Of a stretch of 64,000 nt of DNA, positions 46,290 to 57,747 are shown one piece after another. The stretch covers positions 23,519,001 to 23,583,000 of the forward strand of contig CM074856.1 in assembly GCA_037501455.1 (NCBI GenBank), given 5' to 3'. The notes under the pieces are model-generated. The model saw nothing but the letters and a program-made list of their open reading frames with translations, made no database searches and was not told the DNA's origin. A program made the translations under genes and the position numbers. The first letter of the stretch is position 1. Each line of letters opens with the position of its first letter. The stretch is from Lantana camara (Eukaryota > Streptophyta > Magnoliopsida > Lamiales > Verbenaceae).

Positions 46290-47921
46290 TGATACGAACG
46301 TATCGCAAAGAGACTTTAGAGCAGTCTCGGGCTCGTAAGAAAAGGGGATGAGATAGAGGAATAATCCGGTAAAGACTGATCGGCCAGTGAAACTTAGGAG
46401 AGAAAGAGATTTGAGAGGAGAAACTTAGGGAGGAAGGAATATAGAGAGAGATTAGGAAAATTGAATTATTATTGCTGATAACGAAAACAACGTAATGCTA
46501 ACTATATATAATTAAAAGACATCCTAAACTACTTGACTCTTAAAGGAAATGATTACGTAAATAATAAACATGCTAATCTACCACTAAACAGAATCCTATT
46601 TCTAATGCATATCTTGAATATTGAATTATATTGATCTATCCAATCCCTACTCTTCTCTCTTGATATTCTCCATCTCCATCCGTATCACTCCCTTGCCCAT
46701 CAAAAACCACCTTGTCCTCAAGGTGTCATTTGGGAATAACCCGTCGAACATTGCCAACCGGTTCCCATGAGGCGTCATCATTTGCAACCGTGTCCTTGGA
46801 GATAGAAAGGACATCCGTTGTAGAAGTACTGCTAGGTTCACCATCCGTTGTATGAGCAGAGTGATTGTTCATGCCATCAGAATCGACCGCAGCATTCTTT
46901 TTTATTTGTTGTATATCGAAAATCCGAAGAATGTCATTCAAAACAAAGAAGCCTTGCTCCTGTTTGGCCAAGAAGAAAGTGTGATTGAAATTCTTCTCCA
47001 CATTGTACTTGTCAATAAACGAACCAGTTACTGCAACAATAATACCGCTATCTAGAGATTCTTGGGCATCTAAAGTGTTGATCTCAGCATAGCTGCTCTT
47101 GTAATCAGAGGACATGATCTTGTCATTAGTTAGTCGGATAAGCCTGTGACAGGTGTCACAATACCATCGACCCCTGGCCATCCAAGTAAGCTTACCTCCT
47201 GGTAGAACTTATGGAGATTTTCAGGACTCTTGTTGAGGATCACATAATATTGCTTCACAAAAGCTTCAGCAACATCTTGAGGAATCCTCTTAACTGCCAT
47301 ATCTCTCCGAGGACTTGGAAACTCCGATTCTGCTCTCATCGTATCCAACCGCGACAACATGATGGAGAATTCGTGTTGTAAATGTTGAACGGTCTGATTT
47401 AATTGTTGTATCGCCGCTGTATGGGAAACCATTGGTACAAGTAGTTGTTCTTGAAATTCTGTGAAACGTGCTTCGCTAACGAATTCAGCCATGATCGAAA
47501 CTCAATGAAAGCACCAATGATACAAACTATGATACGAACGTATCGTAAAGAGACTTTAGAGCAGTCTCGGGCTTGTAAGAAAAGGGGATGAGATAGAGGG
47601 ATAATCCGGTAAAGACCGACTGGCCGGTGAAACTCAGGAGAGAAGGAGATTTGAGAGAGAGATACTTACGAGAGAAGAGATTGAGAGATAGGTTGAGAAC
47701 TTGACAATATTATTTCTAATACGTAAACTAATCCAAGAAGAACAATATATAATAAAAGACTTCTACCAACTATGGACTCCTAAGGAAATAAACAACGTAA
47801 ACGTAGTATTAAAGCTATCCTAGACTAAAATAAACCAACTAATACATATCGTAAATATTGACATTAATCCTATCCAATTCCACCTCATCTCTCTTGATAT
47901 CGTGTATATCCATCCATATCA
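46290..47921 (-). mobile_element. miniature LTR retrotransposon carrying a captured NTF2-like domain
   Basis: Two direct LTRs, 46290-46687 and 47530-47921 (398 and 392 bp), begin TGATACGAACGTATCG and end GTATCA/ATATCA. On the minus strand a purine run GGGCAAGGGAG lies next to the 3' LTR (46688-46698), so transcription is minus. The leader after the 5' LTR reads TTTGTATCATTGGTGC, a primer-site-like sequence. Flanks are AAAAT (46285-46289) and CAAAT (47922-47926), a TSD with one mismatch. The 842-bp interior has no protease, RT or integrase, so it depends on another element for movement. Similar LTRs imply fairly recent insertion. Confidence 0.85.
46726..47492 (-). pseudogene. gag-like start fused to an NTF2/G3BP-like domain, one frameshift
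   Basis: From ATG 47490-47492: MAEFVSEARFTEFQEQ, then a coiled coil (IQQLNQTVQHLQHEF) of the kind opening plant gypsy Gag proteins. From about residue 70 comes an NTF2-like domain: VAEAFVKQYYVILNKSPENL, HKFYQEVSLLG. In another frame it continues NDKIMSSDYKSSYAEI, DSGIIVAVTGSF and FFLAKQEQGFFVLNDILRI. Order and motifs match the NTF2 domain of plant G3BP-like RNA-binding proteins (family knowledge), which in G3BP is followed by an acidic linker and an RRM. A linker-like tail is present; the RRM is absent. One frameshift lies near 47125-47135. There are no introns across the domain, which fits capture from a processed transcript. Function as a protein is unlikely in this copy. Confidence 0.75.
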
Positions 47922-47926
47922 CAAAT

Positions 47927-48785
47927 ATTGTTCTCTGATGCATCCTGTGGAAGGTCTAACGACTGCAACACACTCTCAAATTTGGAGACGCCTAGGTTAG
48001 ATAACAAGCTGAGGTGTACATCTGATGGGCTTTGGGCAAAGGAGATATTGACTTTTGGCATGACCAATGGCTAGATGATCAACCTTTAGCGACCTATGCT
48101 AGAATGGAATTAGCTTGATTAAAGATTTTTGGGTTAATGGGACTTAGGGATGAGCGATGACTGATAGATGCAGTTGGATAGGAGAAAACAAATATGATCA
48201 TGAAAATAGAAATTGAAGACTCTATCAACGATAAACCCTTGTGGAAATACATTCCGGTGGGGAATTTTAGTAACCGAACTGCTTGGGATGAGGTGCGAAG
48301 GAGAAGAGAAAAACCTGAGCTTTTGGAGATTATTTGGAGCTCCGATCTTACACCAACTATTATGATTTTCTTATGGCGACTAGTGCATGATTAGATTCCG
48401 ACGAAAGGCTTCATTGTAAAGGGGTGATCTTCCCCTCAAAGTGCAGTTGTTGTGAACATTCAGAGACTACAGAGCATCTTTTTATTACTAGTAACAAAGC
48501 TAGACTTGATTGGACCTACTCTAGAGAAATATTGGCCTATAGGTATCGGCTGATAACATGCTAAGTATGATGTTACCGTTCTGGGCATCGTCCTCCCAAT
48601 TTAGCTGTAAAAATCATGTTAGAATCATAGTCGCGGCGTTGAACTTATGGTATATTTGGTGCGAAAGAAACAACGTCAAGCATCGAGCCAAGGCTTTCTT
48701 GCCATATCACATAGTCCGCCAGGTTCGGAGCCATCTCCTCCATATAAGTCTCACCTCTCTAATGCGTAGGATGGCTTGGCAAGGT
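47927..48785 (+). pseudogene. LINE remnant, end of RT and zinc-binding region
   Basis: Includes LWKYIPVGNFSNRTAWDEV, then TPTIMIFLWRLVHD and a Cys/His segment CSCCEHSETTEHLF typical of the zf-RVT domain that follows RT in plant LINEs. Then comes LWYIWCERNNVKHRAK. Stops are scattered. The frame continues across the copia insertion when one TSD copy is removed. Confidence 0.8.
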
Positions 48786-48976
48786 GATATTTTTATAAGT
48801 TATGAATGCCATAGTTGGGGAATTTTATGTGTATATTGAATCTTTTGTATAGAAGCTATTACAATACAAAGTACAGGACTAACTTATATATACAAGAGAT
48901 CTAGCTACTTAATTAGGGAAAGTCAACTATAACATAATCACGAGAATCCCTAATTACCAGTTTCCTTTCTTAACAC

Positions 48977-49484
48977 TCCCCCTCAAGTCGAGTGTCGGAT
49001 CGTCGATGCTCAATTTGCTCAAGATTTCACTAAAAATCCTCCCGTTCATGGCCTTGGTTAGGATATCTGCCAACTGATTTCTGACCGTATGAAAGGTAGA
49101 CTAATCACTCCTTCTTCTAGCTTCTCCTTTATGAAATGTCTGCTGACTTCAACATGCTTGGTGCGATCATGTTGTACTGGGTTCTCTGATATACTGATAG
49201 CTGCTCGGTTGTCACATTTCAGACTGCTGGCCCCTGTAGCTGGATGCCCAATTTCTGCAAGTAGTTTTCTTAACCACAATACCTTTGTTACTCCTCGTGC
49301 AATACCACGAAACTCTGCTTCTGCACTCGAGAGAGCAACAACCTTTTGTTTTTTGCTCCTCCAAGTAACTAGGTTCCCTCCGACTAGTGTGAAGTATCCG
49401 GAAGTTGATCGCCTATCTACCGGATTTCCAGCCCAATCAGCATCAGTGTAGGCTTCGATATCTAGGTGTCCATGTTTCTGGAAG
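48977..49484 (-). pseudogene. copia RNase H region, C-terminal part
   Basis: The minus strand reads GHLDIEAYTDADWAGNPVDR, STSGYFTLVGGNLVTWRSKK, SSAEAEFRGIARGV and CDNRAAISISENPVQHDRTK, the well-known copia RNase H motifs. A one-base deletion near 49082 shifts the frame before the final LADILTKAM segment, which ends at the purine tract. Confidence 0.88.
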
Positions 49485-49489
49485 AGGAC

Positions 49490-50948
49490 TGTTATATGAT
49501 TTTACTATAGTTAAAAACCAATCGTGCAAGTGTACACTAACATACGCATAGCACAACAGGATCGTACCCACAGGGAAGGGAAATCAATCACCACTCTATA
49601 TCCTTCCCTAATCTAAAGACCGAACGAAAGTAATTAGTTGTTATCTATCACTCTACTAAAACATAAATTAATAATTAACTACAATTAAACACAATTAATA
49701 ATCAAACACACGTGAACTACTTCAGTAAACTAAGCAGGCAGGGGAAAAGTAATGAATCATACAATCAAGCGTTGACACGATACTCATCTGACAGGTGTAA
49801 TTCTATAACCTAGTCACTTATATTTGTATTACCCTCTCTCAAGGTGTAACCAAGTGCTTAATTAGTGTTCAATGTTGCTCTCGCAATCACCAATAGTTAA
49901 TTAAACCATATGAACAAGGCTAGTGCAATTCAATATTCTAGCGGCTCGGCATGGAATAAGATTACTGTCGTATAAGCTAGAACCAAATCTCTTTGTATCC
50001 TACAACTTACAAGTTATGAAAACCATCTAAATTACCATCACTCTTTCGATCTATAGGCAATTATGACACATGCTAAGGGTGATCAGGCCATCGCAAGTCA
50101 ATTCAAACCTATTTTCAAACTAAGAATTAACACAAATCATTCAAGCATCATATCAAACATCTATCATGCAATCATCATCACTCCCCCTAGCCCTACAGAA
50201 TTAGCTACTCATAATTAAAGAAAAACTCATAAAACTAAAGAAAATTGCATTAAAATAAATCATTTTCATCGAATCTAAACAAAGTCTCAAAAACAAAAGC
50301 ATAAACATTCAGTAATATCTAAAAACAAATCTAACATACGAAAACTAATTAAAACTAAACTTAAAAGGATTAGTTTGATAATCTAAAGCAACAATAAAAT
50401 CGAAAATCGTTCTAAGAATTCAATCTTTTTGTCTTCTCGAATTCTCTGAAAAACTCCTTTGAAACTTCTTGTCTTCTCTTCAAACCCTAGGTTACGACCT
50501 GGAAGAAAGGCTCTCTGAAAAAAGACTCCAAAACGTACTAATATAGCAGCTCTAATAATTCTCTCGTCGCCCTAGGTAACGGGCGTTACCTCTCCATAAG
50601 CATTTATTGTTAACGCCCGTTCTGCTGAAATCGCAATAACGATTTTATTAGTGGTAACGGGCGTTACCACTTTCCTTCTGCACAGGGGTAACGGACGTTA
50701 CCCCTCTTCTCTCGCCAAAAGCTTCACTCCTGTATCTTGTAACGGGGGTTACTAAAATTGAACTCCTAAATGGTAACGGGGGTTACCACATCTTCCTCCA
50801 AAAATACGCGAATTCGCCTTAGAATGCCATTTCTCAACTCCAACTCTAAAATCACCTAACGGAGCAGAATAAACACATAAATGCATCAAACGGCACAAAA
50901 AATATAATCTAATTACTCTAAAAAATCATGTAAATTCTACACACAACA
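49490..50948. mobile_element. solo LTR I, a different family, 1.46 kb
   Basis: TGTTATATGATT at 49490 to ACACAACA at 50948, with TSD AGGAC on both sides (49485-49489 and 50949-50953). It splits the copia RNase H frame, which continues in phase on the other side. It contains the block GGATCGTACCCACAGGGAAG near its left end, frequent in plant LTRs, and a palindrome cluster near its right end. Orientation is not determined. Confidence 0.85.
50575..50787. repeat. palindrome cluster in solo LTR I (GGTAACGGGCGTTACC type)
   Basis: Units at 50575-50590 and 50653-50668 (GGTAACGGGCGTTACC), 50687-50702 (GGTAACGGACGTTACC), 50739-50752 (GTAACGGGGGTTAC) and 50772-50787 (GGTAACGGGGGTTACC), plus a half unit near 50610. 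The arms GGTAAC/GTTACC are the same as in LTR C, although the LTRs are otherwise unrelated. Confidence 0.88.
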
Positions 50949-50953
50949 AGGAC

Positions 50954-51181
50954 ACCCCTTCTCGGATGTGTCTTTAAGTACCGACACACCCTTATGGGTA
51001 CCTCCATATGTTCCTTTTGGGGCCGATGCATGAATTGACTCAGAACCCCAACTACATAAGCAACATCTGGTCAGGTGTGCGCTAGGTAAATAAGTTTCCC
51101 CACTAAACGCTGATACTGTCCTATGTCAGCTTCTTCGGCCCCTTCTACAATTCTCAGTCCATGGTTGATAACCATCGGAGT
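50954..51181 (-). pseudogene. copia segment between RT and RNase H
   Basis: Minus-strand reading PMVINHGLRIVEGAEEADIG then QYQRLVGKLIYLAHT, the standard connection between copia RT and RNase H. Removing LTR D and one TSD joins this in frame with the RT at 53820, and removing LTR I joins it with the RNase H piece at 49484. Confidence 0.88.
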
Positions 51182-51186
51182 GTCTG

Positions 51187-53814
51187 TGTAGCACCCACAC
51201 GTAGGGCCACATCCCCCGCACCATAATCCGAACCCGAATACGAAATGGAATGTCCGCACCCGAATCCGAATCATAGCGAACGGGAGACCAAACACACACT
51301 CTAGGCTAGGCGGAGCTAAACAACACAGAATCAGAGTATGCGGAAGCGAATAAATAAAAACAACAAGCCAAAACATCACATATATATATATATAGGTACC
51401 AACACACACCTATCCTGTACAAAAGCCATCCCGGCTCGATCAAAATAGTAAGTAGGTATATACAAATCATAACTATACAACTACAAAATAATAAAGTGCA
51501 GGTATGTAAATACACCTAACGAGACCTAGACTGACAAGTGCAACAGAAGACACACTTCTCCGCCTAGCTCACGCTCCCAAAACCTGCATCTAAAAGAGTA
51601 AACGAGGAGTCAGTCAACTGACTGAGTGAGGGGGCTAACGCACACCCACACCCTACATATATATAGAGCAGAGCACAAAGCAAAGGGCGAAATGATGAAC
51701 CGGAATAGGTTTTACAAACTAAAACTTTCCAAAACAAATACATATACTTTAAAACATTTCATAAACACTATCCCGATTCATACTTCTCAAACATACATAA
51801 CAAAACATAATGCTCGGCGAGAACGAGCTTCCAACCTTTACTCCTCAGAACAAACAAAACAGAAATCATACATATCAACCTCTACACCAATGATGGAAGA
51901 GCCACCGGCGGCCCTAACCATCCAGACATATACAGACTCACGAGGGGTAGCGAACCCACATCGTGCCCTCCCCGGTTTTTACGCCGAAGGCATCGAAATA
52001 TCACACCTTCCCAAACTCCCAGGGGTCGCGTGTGATATATCGGATGGAGACTACGCACAGGCCGAACCTCGACGGCCCGAACCGTCCCGAGGGTTCCTTA
52101 CCCGTAGCTCCTTGGATCCACACATACAAATCATATCATATCAAATGCCAAATCTTTCATGGCGATCTCGCTAACAGAATTGTAAAGCCTTTTTCCAAAA
52201 CATAGCTTACATAGGCTTAGTTAATATCTTTTCCCAAAACAAAGGTGTTCACAAGATCATAAACATATTCTAATCAACACATACATATCTATATATATAA
52301 TATATAGTCACATGCACGGCTTGAAAACATCACATAAGGCTTTAGGTCGCTTAGCTAATAAAATTCCTAAACCTCACCTTGTGCGTGACAAAAAATACGA
52401 GCAGACGTGAACAACCTACGCCTCGGGCTCGTCAACTGGAACCTCCTCTGAAAAGAAAACACGAAAGCCCAAGACTTAGACTCTATAGAAACCAAAGAAG
52501 ACGCTCGGCAAAATGCATGATTCATGTTCGTAGATAAAATGTCACAATTAAATCATAGAATTCACAAATCATAGCATAACATAAGTATTTACAATTTATT
52601 ATGCAAACAATCAATTTATAACAATTAATATGCAAAAGAAAAGCATTTAAAGTCATACAAATGCATAATTAAGGCAAAGAGAAAAAGTGGCAAAATCCAC
52701 CCCCATGGATTTTTTCCAAAGGGGAAAATCCACCCCCATGGGTTTTTCCAAAGCTACTGCCTCAAATCCACCCTCGCGGATTTTTCCAAAAGGAAAAATC
52801 CACCCCCGCGGATTTGATGCAGTAGCTAAAAAAAACGTTTCTGGCCATGGGAACGGCCGTTCCCGTTCCCAGTACAAACTGGGAACGGCCGTTCCCACTC
52901 TCGGCAGGAACAGTAAATTGGCCTGGGAACGGTCGTTCCCAGTTTAAAACTGGGCGGAAACGGCCGTTCCGGCCTGGTTCGAAAGCTGGAGCAGAATTCC
53001 ATTTTTACAGAAACAGGGGAGCTCGTTTTTGAGCCAAAAATGGCCAAAATTCAACCCTTAAAATTGCCACAACTTCTCAAAATGCACAAACAAGTCACAT
53101 AAATCATGCTTGACAAGTTAACACTCAAATAACTCAAGAAAACGGAATTAAAAGGCATGATCAAGGGTATGAAACTTTCAAGCAAAAATCATGATCATTC
53201 ATAAATGCTCAACTAACCATGGATTAAATGCAATAAATACAACATATACAACCTATACAACTCATATATTAAGCTAGGAATCAAACACATCAAGCAAAGA
53301 GCAAGTATTCAAGTTTTTCATGAAACCCTTACTATTCACGTAGGGAAGCAAAGGCATATAAAACTCACTCCAAACTCAGAAATCAAACCATAGAAACGAC
53401 GAGCACGACGAGGGGATTCCGAAACATACCTAAGTTCGAGAAAAGACGAAGAAACGAGAGAGATATTGGCTTGGGAAGTTGGATGATCAACTTGGGGTTT
53501 TTGGCTCTTGCTCAAGGGTTGCTGCTGTTGTTTCACGTAAGAAAGGAGAAAGGAAGAATGGTTCAGCCTTTTAAGGCTGGACCGGTTGGTTCACGGGTTC
53601 GGTTCAAGGTTCCCGGTTCAAGTTGGTTCGGTTCAACAAATACAGGTTCAAATAAGGCCAACTCAAATTAAAACGAATAAATCACATGCAACATTAATTC
53701 ACATAATTCATATAAGTTCAAATAATTCAAAATAGTCCTATACAAGTAATCTAAAACGCAAATAATATTAAATCACATAATTTTCCTGTACCGACTGTGA
53801 GTCGGGGTGTTACA
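51187..53814 (-). mobile_element. solo LTR, copy D of the long-LTR family
   Basis: TGTAGCACCC at 51187 to GGGGTGTTACA at 53814 (2628 bp), with TSD GTCTG at 51182-51186 and 53815-53819. The minus-strand 5' end is TGTAACACCCCGACTCAC. It interrupts the copia pol frame. The short frames inside are not genes. Confidence 0.93.
52686..52970. repeat. palindrome clusters in LTR D (two types, eight units)
   Basis: One type is AAATCCACCCCCATGGATTT and its CGCGG variant, four units at about 52693-52816. The other is GGGAACGGCCGTTCCC at 52849-52864 and 52881-52896, GGGAACGGTCGTTCCC at 52925-52940, and a variant at 52956-52970. Distance to the LTR 5' end is 0.84-1.13 kb. The first type resembles the units in LTR A. 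Confidence 0.9.
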
Positions 53815-56800
53815 GTCTGCTGGTTTACACTCTAACAGTCCAACTTCTGCCAACAAATCAAGAACAAACTTTTGCTGTGATATGAAGAGACCCTGTTTGG
53901 ACCTTAATACCTCAATCCCCAGGAAATGTTTCAATTCCCCTAAATCCTTCATCTCGAATTCCATGAACAGGTTCTCCCGGAGTTGTGTAATTTCCTCTAT
54001 GTCATCCCCTATGATGATCATATCATCTACGAAGATTATGAAACACGTCACCAAACCTCATTTCCTTTTTAGAAACAGAGTATGGTCCGAGTTACTCTGG
54101 TGATAGCCGTATTTCTTCATGGCCACTGTAAATCTTCCAAACCAAGCCCTCGGTGACTGCTTAAAACCGTACAGTACCTTCCGTAATCTGCATACTTCCC
54201 CGGTTTTGTAGCCTACTGTGAACCCGACCGGGGGTTCCATGTATACTTTTTCCCTAAGATCGCCATGTAGAAATGCGTTCTTAACATCGAACTGATGTAA
54301 CGGCCAATCCCGGTTTGCTGCACCTGAGAACAGGACTCTGATTGTATCAATCTTTGCCACTTGTGAGAAGGTTTCAGAGTAATCAATACGATAGGTCTGT
54401 GTATACCCCTTGGCTACTAACCGGGCCCTATACCTTTCGACACTGCCATCTGCTTGGTGCTTTACCGTAAAGACCCAACGGCATCCTACCACCCTTTTTC
54501 CAACTAGTAACTCACATTTCTCCCATGTACCATTTTTCTCAAGAGCTTCCATCTCAGTGTTCATGGCCTGAGTCTAGTTTTCTTCACTGAGAGCCTCTTC
54601 TACCCTGGTTGGGATCGAGACTGAGTAGATTGAGCTGAGATAGGCACGGGCCTGCCTGGATAAGTTTCCCTTAGCTAGGTTAGTTGCAGGATACTTGGGT
54701 ATCCTCCCCACATGTTCCGGTTCATACTGTTTCGGTGGGACACCTCAGTTTGTCCTCTGAGGCAGTACATATCTATTCCCCTGATCTGTTTCTACCTATA
54801 TCTCCCACTGAGCTTGTGTCTCAATTATCTCATTGTCTTCCTGACTTGCACTGTTAGTTTCACAGGAAGATATAGAAGTACCAGTGTCAACTGAACCATG
54901 TTCACGTACCTCAGGAATATCAGTCTGAGTGATCATACTATGGGACGGCGTGGACTGTAATGTGTGGTGGGTTGGCTCGGTGGTTTCGCCTAATTGCTCT
55001 ATAAGGACCGTTTCAGGCCAAGGTAGTGAGATCCAACCGAGTGGATCCTGTTCCTTTTGTTGACTCTCCCCCTGATCACGAGGTTGAGTGCAGAAATATT
55101 CTGTCTCAAGGAAGTTACAGTCCATGGTCGTATAGAGACGACATGTAGCAGGGTGATAACACCGATAACCCTTCTGTTGGACCCCATAACGTACGAAGAC
55201 ATACTTAAGTGAACAGGGATCGAATTTAGTTCTCTCGGTTTTGGGTATGTGAACAAAGACGGAGCACCCGAAAACCCGAGGTGGAAGGACTAAGCTGGAG
55301 GGTATGCTAACTTGATTCCCTAGGTGTTGTATGGAGGTGTCAAGATTTAAGGCTTTGGTGGGGAGACGGTTCACTAGATATACTGAAGTGGCCATGGCTT
55401 CAGGCCAAAGATACTTAGGACAATGGGATTCAAGCATGAGGGCTTTGGTCATTTCAAGAAGCTGGCTGTTTTTTCTCTCTGTCACTCCGTTTTGTTGTGG
55501 GGTATGAGGACATGAGGTTTGGTGAATTAACCCATGTTCCTTAAAAAACTGTTTAAATTCAGAGTTGACAAATCCCCCCCCCCCCCCCAAACTATCTGAT
55601 CTAAGAACTTTAATGTGGGAGTTATACTGTGTTTTCACCATTTTGAAGAACTCAACAAATTTAAGAGGCACATCAGAGTTGTTTTTGAGAAAGTAAACCC
55701 ACATCATCCGAGAACAATCATCAATAAATAAAATAAAGTACTTAAAACCATGATCCCCAGAGTTCGGGACCGGGCCCCACACATCAGAGTGCACCAAAGA
55801 AAACACATCTTTTGACCTCGAATTAGACAAAGGAAACGATTGTCTATGAGTTTTTGACAGAATACAAGTTTCACAAGACAACCTACTACTCTGTGAGAAA
55901 ATACTAGGAAATAAAGACTGAAGATACCCAAAGGACGGATGATCCAACCTCCTGTGCCACAACCACTGTTGACGTTCCACAGTCCCGTGAGCGAGCGCTG
56001 CAGTTCCCTGTTGAGCAAACTCATCCACGTAGTACAATCCATTCTGTTCAGTACCACGCCCAATCACTCTCCCCGACTAAATGTCATGTAACAAGCAGAA
56101 GGTGGGTTACATTAGGACCATACAGTTTAACTCTTTCGTAACATGGCTAATGGAAAGTAACTTATGTGACAGATTAGGTATATAGAGATAGTTCTGTAAT
56201 TTGATTGTAGGGGATAAAGTAACCGTTCCCGTCCCAAGAACGGGTGAGACACCACCATTTGCACTCTGGATAGAGATTTTTCCGCCCTCTATAATATTTT
56301 TTAAATCTCCCTGATCATAAGTCATGGTGTCCGTAGCCCCGCAATCAAATAGCCAACGAGGGTCTCGACTGATATTCTGGACATGTGTCTGAAAAACTTG
56401 TCCTTGTACATTTGTCTGACACGGAACTGCAATGTGTTCTTTTGAAAGACTTCCAGTAGCACAATTATTATTATAGGGCTCAATATTATAATTGGAGTGG
56501 GGAACCAAATAATTCTTATTTTTAAAAGAAGAATTAAGCAAAATATCTTTAAATAAGGGGCAAGATGGGGTTTTCACCCATTCGAGCCCTATACCTAAAA
56601 GACCTTTGCCAATTTTCCCGTCTCCTTGCGCCGCTGTTTGGGTCTGTTCTTCTTCCTCCCCTTTCGCGGTCACCTGGGCCGTTGTGCCACGATCGCCGTT
56701 GGCGTTGCTCTGTCACGCCGCCGGCTACGCCAGCCTTCTGGCCATCCAATTAACTCTTTACGATGCCCCCTCCGCCCACACTGTTCACACGTTGGAGGTT

Positions 56801-57731
56801 CGCGGTCCCTGCCATTCCGTCATGGTGCGATGGGACCTGATTGGGCCGGAGATGGTCTGGGTTTGTTCAGTTCGGCCTGTGCTGCTGGTATCGGTCCCTT
56901 TCGAAACTTCTGGGTTACGAGACCAGACCCCACGCCGTCTTCGTTCAGTTCTCCTACCGCCGATGATGAACTGCGATCACTCCCCATTATTTCTCTCCTT
57001 GTCGATTCTCGGTGGATGGTGGCGTAAGCTTTTTCCACCGTCGGCAAGGGGTCTTCTTTCAATAGATTCCGTCGTTCGGTGTCGTAGCGGTCATCTACCC
57101 CGGCGAGAGACTGAAATAAACAGGTCTTGGATCTGAGGCGGTTGAACGTGGTAATGTCGCCTTTACAAGTTATGGGGTTTGGCTGTCTGGTTTCGATTTC
57201 CCTCCATATGCTCTGCAAATTGCTGTAGAATTGCTCGATCGTACCTATACCTTGCTTCAGACTGTTTGCACAGACGGTTAGATTAAAATTTTGGAATCTG
57301 TCTCCACCGGATCCGTAAGTGGCAGTCAAACCTTCCTATAATGCTTTAGCCGATGGGTATTCGGCAAAGTTAGGGATAAGGTCTGTCTCCATGTTCTCGA
57401 GTATCCAAGAACAAACGATTAAATCAGTTTGTTCCCACCTTTGGTAAGTTGGGTGATCGATCGCCGGAGGTGCTGGTTCTCCGGTGTTGTGACTGAGTTT
57501 TTCCCTTCCCCTGATTGCTATTCTCATTAGTCGGGACCATAGGGAAAAATTGAACTGATTTAGTTTGGTGTTGATGTTCACGGTCTGTGGTATTTGGAAC
57601 TGATGTATATATGTTTGAGGCTGTAGGGTTTGGAATTTTGTTTCAATAATGTTGGCTAACTGTGTGGCTAAGGAATCGACGGGCTACTGCGATTCCTTGC
57701 CGGAACTGGAGTGGCTGCTTTCTTCGGCCAT
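53815..57731 (-). pseudogene. Ty1/copia gag-pol (gag, protease, integrase, reverse transcriptase), multiply broken
   Basis: Gag starts at ATG 57729-57731 and spans to about 56820, with stops at codon 16 and at 57336. Protease at about 56325-56350 reads WLFDCGATDTMTYD (usual DSGA-type site). The integrase HHCC zinc motif (HRRLDHPSFGYL, CETCILSKTHR) is at 55850-55970, core SDVWGPVP and PQQNGVTERKN follow, and a 15-C run at 55574-55588 gives a poly-Gly stretch where the second core Asp region lies. RT (54564-53815) includes GCRWVFTVKHQADGSVERYR, QFDVKNAFLHGDL and FVDDMIIIGDD. Stops lie between protease and integrase, after integrase (about 54795), and inside RT near 54056. Domain order PR-IN-RT-RH is diagnostic of copia. 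Lineage not assigned. Confidence 0.9.
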
Positions 57732-57747
57732 GGCCGGGAACGGTGAA

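Noticed and set aside
47130..47181. Two separate genes for the NTF2-like halves
   Set aside because: The two frames overlap and together give one continuous NTF2-like domain, so a single frameshift is the simpler explanation.
51626..52174. 182-codon plus-strand frame inside solo LTR D
   Set aside because: It lies wholly within an LTR bounded by a TSD, antisense to the element, and shows no domain.
56606..57136. 176-codon plus-strand frame over the copia gag
   Set aside because: It is antisense to gag, whose minus-strand reading has the expected Gag order and position.
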